Shown piece after piece: positions 4,976 to 5,502 of a stretch of 5,502 nucleotides of DNA. Position 1 is the first letter of the stretch; each line of letters starts with the position of its first letter. Source of the stretch: JANNOG01 sp050329415. Its GTDB lineage: Bacteria > Actinomycetota > Actinomycetes > Actinomycetales > JBBAYJ01. Made by a program: the position numbers and the translations under genes. The DNA is taken from the NCBI GenBank assembly GCA_050329415.1, contig JBHJOS010000092.1, positions 1-5,502 of the forward strand, given 5' to 3'. The notes under the pieces are model-generated. The model was not told the origin of the DNA. It saw only the letters and a program-made list of their open reading frames with translations, and did not search any database.

Positions 4976-5502
4976 ATGGGTGCGATTCGGTTGGAGTGGG
5001 ACGGCAAGAGCGCCGAGGTGCCGCGGCTGCGGCTGCCGCTGCAGACCGTGGAGACGGTCAACAGCCCACGGGCCGACCGCGGGACCTTGTTCGAGTCCCG
5101 TGAGGACGACCACGGCGACGGCTGGCGCAACCGGCTGATCTGGGGTGACAACCTGCACGTGCTCGCCTCGCTGGCCGACGAGCTGGCCGGGCAGGTGGAC
5201 CTCGTCTACATCGACCCGCCGTTCGACTCGCGGCAGGACTACAAGGTGCGCATCGCGGTCGGCGACGGCGGCGCCGCAGCCGACCAGGAACTCGTGAAGC
5301 TGTCCTCGGTCATCGAGGAGAAGGCCTACCGCGACACCTGGGGCAAGGGCGTCGACAGCTACCTGCAGATGCTCTACCAGCGCCTGGTGCTGATCCGCGA
5401 GTTGCTCAGCGACCGCGGCTCGCTGTTCCTGCACCTCGCGCCCAACGTCAGCCACCTCGCGCGCGTGCTGCTCGATGAGATCTTCGGCGCCGACAACTTC
5501 CG
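4976..5502 (+). CDS. Site-specific DNA methyltransferase (beta-class, type III Mod-like), N-terminal part (cut by window edge)
   Basis: The first 175 codons are present and the frame is open at the right edge. It is an N6-adenine-type amino methyltransferase by motif order. WRNRLIWGDNLHVLASL (50-66) and the catalytic motif IV DLVYIDPPF (75-83) come first, then the conserved EEKAYRDTWGKGVDSYLQML (114-133) and SLFLHLAPNVSHLARVLLDEIFG (149-171). The SAM-binding FxGxG motif is expected near the C-terminus, outside the window, as in beta-class enzymes. DPPF rather than DPPY is a common variant. HLAPN replaces the HLDWx/HLDDx-type wording I would expect after the catalytic domain's second strand. 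The N-terminus differs from the left methyltransferase, which has a long PPIYIQEK-containing lead-in, so they are not duplicates. It is divergent from the other genes. A cognate restriction gene would be expected downstream; an orphan methylase is the alternative. Confidence 0.88.
   Translation, partial: MGAIRLEWDGKSAEVPRLRLPLQTVETVNSPRADRGTLFESREDDHGDGWRNRLIWGDNLHVLASLADELAGQVDLVYIDPPFDSRQDYKVRIAVGDGGAAADQELVKLSSVIEEKAYRDTWGKGVDSYLQMLYQRLVLIRELLSDRGSLFLHLAPNVSHLARVLLDEIFGADNF

Noticed and set aside
4822..5151. Upstream extension of the decarboxylase-like frame by 110 codons to position 5151
   Set aside because: The extra residues are antisense to the right-hand methyltransferase and its promoter region and do not look like the family, which starts near the ATG at 4821.
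4949..5455. Minus-strand open frame of 168 codons opposite the right-hand methyltransferase
   Set aside because: It lies opposite the GDN and DPPF motifs of a clear methyltransferase; the product has no recognisable domain.
1..5502. BREX, DISARM, CRISPR or a mobile-element system
   Set aside because: No PglZ, BrxC, DrmA/B or Cas motifs, no spaced direct repeats, and no transposase or integrase were seen. The two methyltransferases and the nuclease fit type III-like R-M better. Genes outside the window could still change this.

Overview
The window is GC-rich throughout, with G/C-ending codons, Shine-Dalgarno sites of the GGAG/GAGGA type, one TTG and one GTG start, and toxin-antitoxin and acetoacetate-decarboxylase-like genes of a kind common in high-GC Gram-positives. 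This points to an actinobacterium. The genus cannot be fixed from the sequence. The region reads as an accessory or defence island: a restriction-modification operon, a toxin-antitoxin pair and a second, divergent DNA methyltransferase gene surround one metabolic-looking gene.

Layout, read along the minus strand from right to left. A complete acetoacetate decarboxylase superfamily gene (4821 to 3994) is followed after 12 bp by a ribbon-helix-helix antitoxin gene (3981 to 3748). That gene overlaps a MazF-type endoribonuclease gene (3758 to 3444) by 11 bp. After a 97-bp gap comes a 1028-residue helicase-nuclease restriction subunit (3346 to 260, TTG start). Two bases beyond its stop starts a type III-like modification methyltransferase (257 to beyond position 1, cut by the window edge). 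All five genes point the same way, so partial read-through transcription is possible. The Res-Mod pair and the antitoxin-toxin pair are each clearly coupled.

On the plus strand, a second and different site-specific DNA methyltransferase starts at 4976 and runs off the right edge. It is divergent from the decarboxylase-like gene across a 154-bp region containing the palindrome TGTTCGGgtCCGAACA, a good candidate for a repressor operator. A second inverted repeat, GTCTCAC-n5-GTGAGAC, lies just upstream of the antitoxin start and is a candidate site for antitoxin autoregulation.

Functionally, the large nuclease and the left methyltransferase should form one restriction-modification system. The right methyltransferase probably belongs to a second modification or restriction system whose other genes lie outside the window. 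The toxin-antitoxin pair would add stability or an abortive response. The main oddities are a PD-ExK site in the nuclease whose usual lysine is a serine, the Res-before-Mod gene order, and a ten-codon leader frame whose stop overlaps the TTG start of the nuclease. No tRNA, rRNA, CRISPR array, insertion sequence or integrase was seen, and no gap between genes exceeds 154 bp.
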